A stretch of 5,847 nt of DNA, from positions 1 to 5,847 of the forward strand of contig NZ_PEGG01000115.1 of NCBI RefSeq assembly GCF_002737765.1. Reading direction: 5' to 3'. A program made the position numbers and the translations under genes. Shown piece by piece: positions 4,238-5,847 of this stretch; within the stretch, counting starts at the first letter, position 1; the number at the start of each line of letters is the position of its first letter. A model generated the notes under the pieces. It searched no databases. It was not told where the DNA came from and saw nothing but the letters and a program-made list of their open reading frames with translations. Source of the stretch: Caulobacter sp. B11 (GTDB lineage: Bacteria; Pseudomonadota; Alphaproteobacteria; Caulobacterales; Caulobacteraceae).

Positions 4238-5847
4238 CTAGGGGCGCAGGGAGCGCACCAGCATCACGAGCCGCCGGCGCATGGCGCGGACGGTGAAGGC
4301 GATCGAGGTAGCCCCCAGGGTCTTGGCCAGGCTGGCCGCCAGCGCGATCGACGCGGTCGCGGCGCCCGTCGTCGCGCCCAGGGCCTTAGAAACAGCGGCG
4401 GCGATCCCGACGCTGGCCGTAGCGGCCTGGGCGGTCACGCCCAAGGTACGGCTCACGGCGGCGGCGATGGCCGCGCCCGCGGTGATCGTGCGGCCTATAC
4501 CGCCCAGGGTGATCGCGCTTGCGGCTGCGATGGCCGCGCCTGCGGTGATCGTCCGGCCAATTCCGCCCAGAACGATCCCGGCGGCGGCGGCCAGGGCGAC
4601 GCCGGCTGAAGCCGCTGCACTCGTCGCGCCCTGCACCGTGGCCACCATGGCCGCGAGCGCAGCCGAGGCGGTCGCCGCTCCGGACGTGGCCCCCAAGGTT
4701 CTGGTCGACGTGGCCGCGATGGCCGCGCGGGCCGACGAGCTCATGGACGTGGCGCCCAGCGCCCGGCTCACGGCCGCCGCGATGGCCACGCCCACGGCCC
4801 CGGTCACGACCGTCGCGCCCAGGGTCGGCGCGGCCGTGGCGGCCAGGGCGATCTGAACGGACGCCGCCACGGATGTCGCCGCCAGGGTGACGCCGACGGC
4901 CGCCGCCACGTTGACCCCGGCCGTGCTGCTGACAAGCGAAGGGCCAAGCGTCTTCAGCACCGAGGCCGAGATCGGCGCGGACATCGTCCCCACTCCGACC
5001 GTCGCGCCGAGAGCGCGATTGACGATCGAGGCCAGACTGACGGCCACGCTCGCCGCCACGACGGTCGCCCCAAGCACCGGCGCGGCCCCTGCCGAAAGCG
5101 CCGCCGCGACTGTCGCAGCTATGCCTGTCGCGCCCAGCACCGGGCTGGCGGCCATGGCCAGGGCGACCTGCACAACCCCCGTGGCCGAGGTCGCCGCCAG
5201 GGTGATCCCGGCCGCCGCCGCCAGGTTGATTGACGCAGTGCTCGATCCTGTCACCGAGCCCAGGGTGCGGGTGGCATTGGCGGCGATGGGCGCCACCATG
5301 GCGCCAGACGCAGTGGTCGCCCCTAGGGTCCGCGCGACCACAGCGCCGACAATTGCTCCGAGGGTGGCGACCAGCAGGGTGGGTCCAAGCACCAGGCCCG
5401 CCGACGCCGACAGCCCAACCCCGACAGCAGCCCCGATGCCCGTCGCGCTCAGGGTCACCGCCGACGCCGCGACGATCCCGACCCCGGCGCTTGCGCTGGA
5501 TCCCGTCACGGCCAAGGTCGCGTTGACCGCGCCGCCCACCGCCACCCCGGCGCTCGACGCGCCTGTCGTGGCTCCCAGGGCCTTGGCCAGGGTTTGCGGC
5601 CAGGGATGCCGCCAGCGTCCCGCCGCCGTCACTGCCCCGTGGGTCACGGCGACGACCGCCCCGGCGATGGCCTGGGCGGTGGCGGTAAGGGTTGTCGGAC
5701 TCACCGTCCGCGAGATAGCCGCGCTGAGCGGCGCGACGACGGCCCCGCTCAGGGTCGTGGGCGCCAGTTCGACATTGCAGTTCATGCCCGGCTTGATCAG
5801 CGTCGCCGTGATCAAGGTCGGGTCCAACGTCGCAGCGACGTTGAATA
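4238..5847 (-). CDS. Repetitive beta-repeat virion (tail-fibre-like) protein, 5' end outside window
   Basis: The minus-strand frame is open from the window edge to a tag at 4238-4240. An apparent TTG start at 5827 is not preceded by a Shine-Dalgarno, and the same composition (FNVAAT) continues upstream, so I treat the gene as partial at the 5' end. At least 529 residues are seen, almost entirely Ala, Val, Thr, Gly, Ser and Leu. The protein is a tandem array of 21-residue units of the type LGAT-xxAxAxVxIAAAxSRT: three units at residues 5-67 counted from 5827, a 16-residue irregular unit at 68-83, twenty uninterrupted units at 84-503, and a cap ending in a basic stretch (VRAMRRRLVMLVRSLRP). Short alternating hydrophobic strands and Gly turns suggest a beta-solenoid or trimeric fibre, as in LGAT-type beta-repeats found in phage proteins. 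Its place before the holin and endolysin fits a late tail-fibre or tail protein. There is no signal peptide or enzymatic motif. A host adhesin-like protein is an alternative. Confidence 0.75.
   Translation of the reverse strand, partial: FNVAATLDPTLITATLIKPGMNCNVELAPTTLSGAVVAPLSAAISRTVSPTTLTATAQAIAGAVVAVTHGAVTAAGRWRHPWPQTLAKALGATTGASSAGVAVGGAVNATLAVTGSSASAGVGIVAASAVTLSATGIGAAVGVGLSASAGLVLGPTLLVATLGAIVGAVVARTLGATTASGAMVAPIAANATRTLGSVTGSSTASINLAAAAGITLAATSATGVVQVALAMAASPVLGATGIAATVAAALSAGAAPVLGATVVAASVAVSLASIVNRALGATVGVGTMSAPISASVLKTLGPSLVSSTAGVNVAAAVGVTLAATSVAASVQIALAATAAPTLGATVVTGAVGVAIAAAVSRALGATSMSSSARAAIAATSTRTLGATSGAATASAALAAMVATVQGATSAAASAGVALAAAAGIVLGGIGRTITAGAAIAAASAITLGGIGRTITAGAAIAAAVSRTLGVTAQAATASVGIAAAVSKALGATTGAATASIALAASLAKTLGATSIAFTVRAMRRRLVMLVRSLRP
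4319..5578 (-). repeat. Twenty tandem 63-bp coding repeats
   Basis: Twenty in-register units of exactly 63 bases (21 codons) fill 4319-5578 with no indel. On the plus strand each shows a gcccagggt-like marker encoding the LG junction (T-L-G-A). Units differ in sequence, so the array is old and diverged rather than a fresh expansion, apart from one near-identical neighbouring pair at 4464-4570. Three further units of the same period are recognisable at 5627-5815, beyond a short irregular unit. Confidence 0.9.
4464..4570 (-). repeat. Near-identical neighbouring 63-bp units
   Basis: The 44-base blocks 4464-4507 and 4527-4570 are offset by exactly 63 bases and differ at only about four positions. 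Both encode IGRTITAGAAIAA with the unusual LGGIG opening instead of LGAT. This is the most recent duplication in the array or a product of local gene conversion. Confidence 0.85.

Noticed and set aside
4281..4856. Plus-strand ORF of 191 codons rich in Ala, Val and Pro
   Set aside because: It is the antisense shadow of the repeat array; GC-rich periodic sequence keeps the opposite strand open.
4319..5578. Regular 63-bp repeats as a CRISPR array
   Set aside because: The units are contiguous, protein-coding and diverged along their length, with no alternation of constant repeats and unique spacers.

Overview
The window looks like a piece of a high-GC alphaproteobacterial genome. Codon use and protein character suggest a Caulobacterales-like host, but that is an inference and not proven. 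The right two thirds is the late end of a prophage or prophage remnant read on the minus strand. The left third is a more mixed accessory region containing lower-GC genes.

Layout from right to left, in the direction of phage transcription. From the right edge to 4238 runs an Ala/Val/Thr/Gly-rich protein built from 21-residue tandem repeats. It is most likely a tail-fibre or other virion beta-repeat protein, and its frame is still open at the edge. A compact lysis cassette follows: two small holin-like membrane proteins (4207-3845 and 3842-3531), a TIGR02594-type NlpC/P60/CHAP-like endolysin (3490-2996), and an Rz/Rz1-like spanin pair in overlapping frames (2996-2565 and 2701-2390). Intergenic gaps are 2 to 40 bases, two junctions are almost fused, and three Shine-Dalgarno sites are visible, so this reads as one operon. 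Expected roles are holin pore, peptidoglycan cleavage, then outer-membrane disruption.

The cassette ends in the decayed 3' part of an IS1595-family (ISXO2-like) transposase (about 2250-2430). This remnant has a nonsense codon and a frameshift, and it supplies the stop codon of Rz1. Beyond it is a distinctly lower-GC DUF3800 gene (2162-1365), also on the minus strand, that ends against a strong terminator usable from both sides.

On the plus strand at the left are the 3' part of a SRAP/YedK-type gene (DNA-protein crosslink at abasic sites) and a small low-GC membrane-anchored coiled-coil protein (759-1004). The SRAP fragment begins beside an 11-bp tandem duplication that shifts its frame. A roughly 330-base stretch with several inverted repeats and no convincing gene separates them from the terminator.

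No integrase, tRNA, CRISPR array or complete insertion sequence is visible. The most unusual items are the very regular 63-bp coding repeat array with higher-order duplication and one apparently frame-damaged unit, the IS-modified Rz1 tail, and the low-GC DUF3800 cargo gene.
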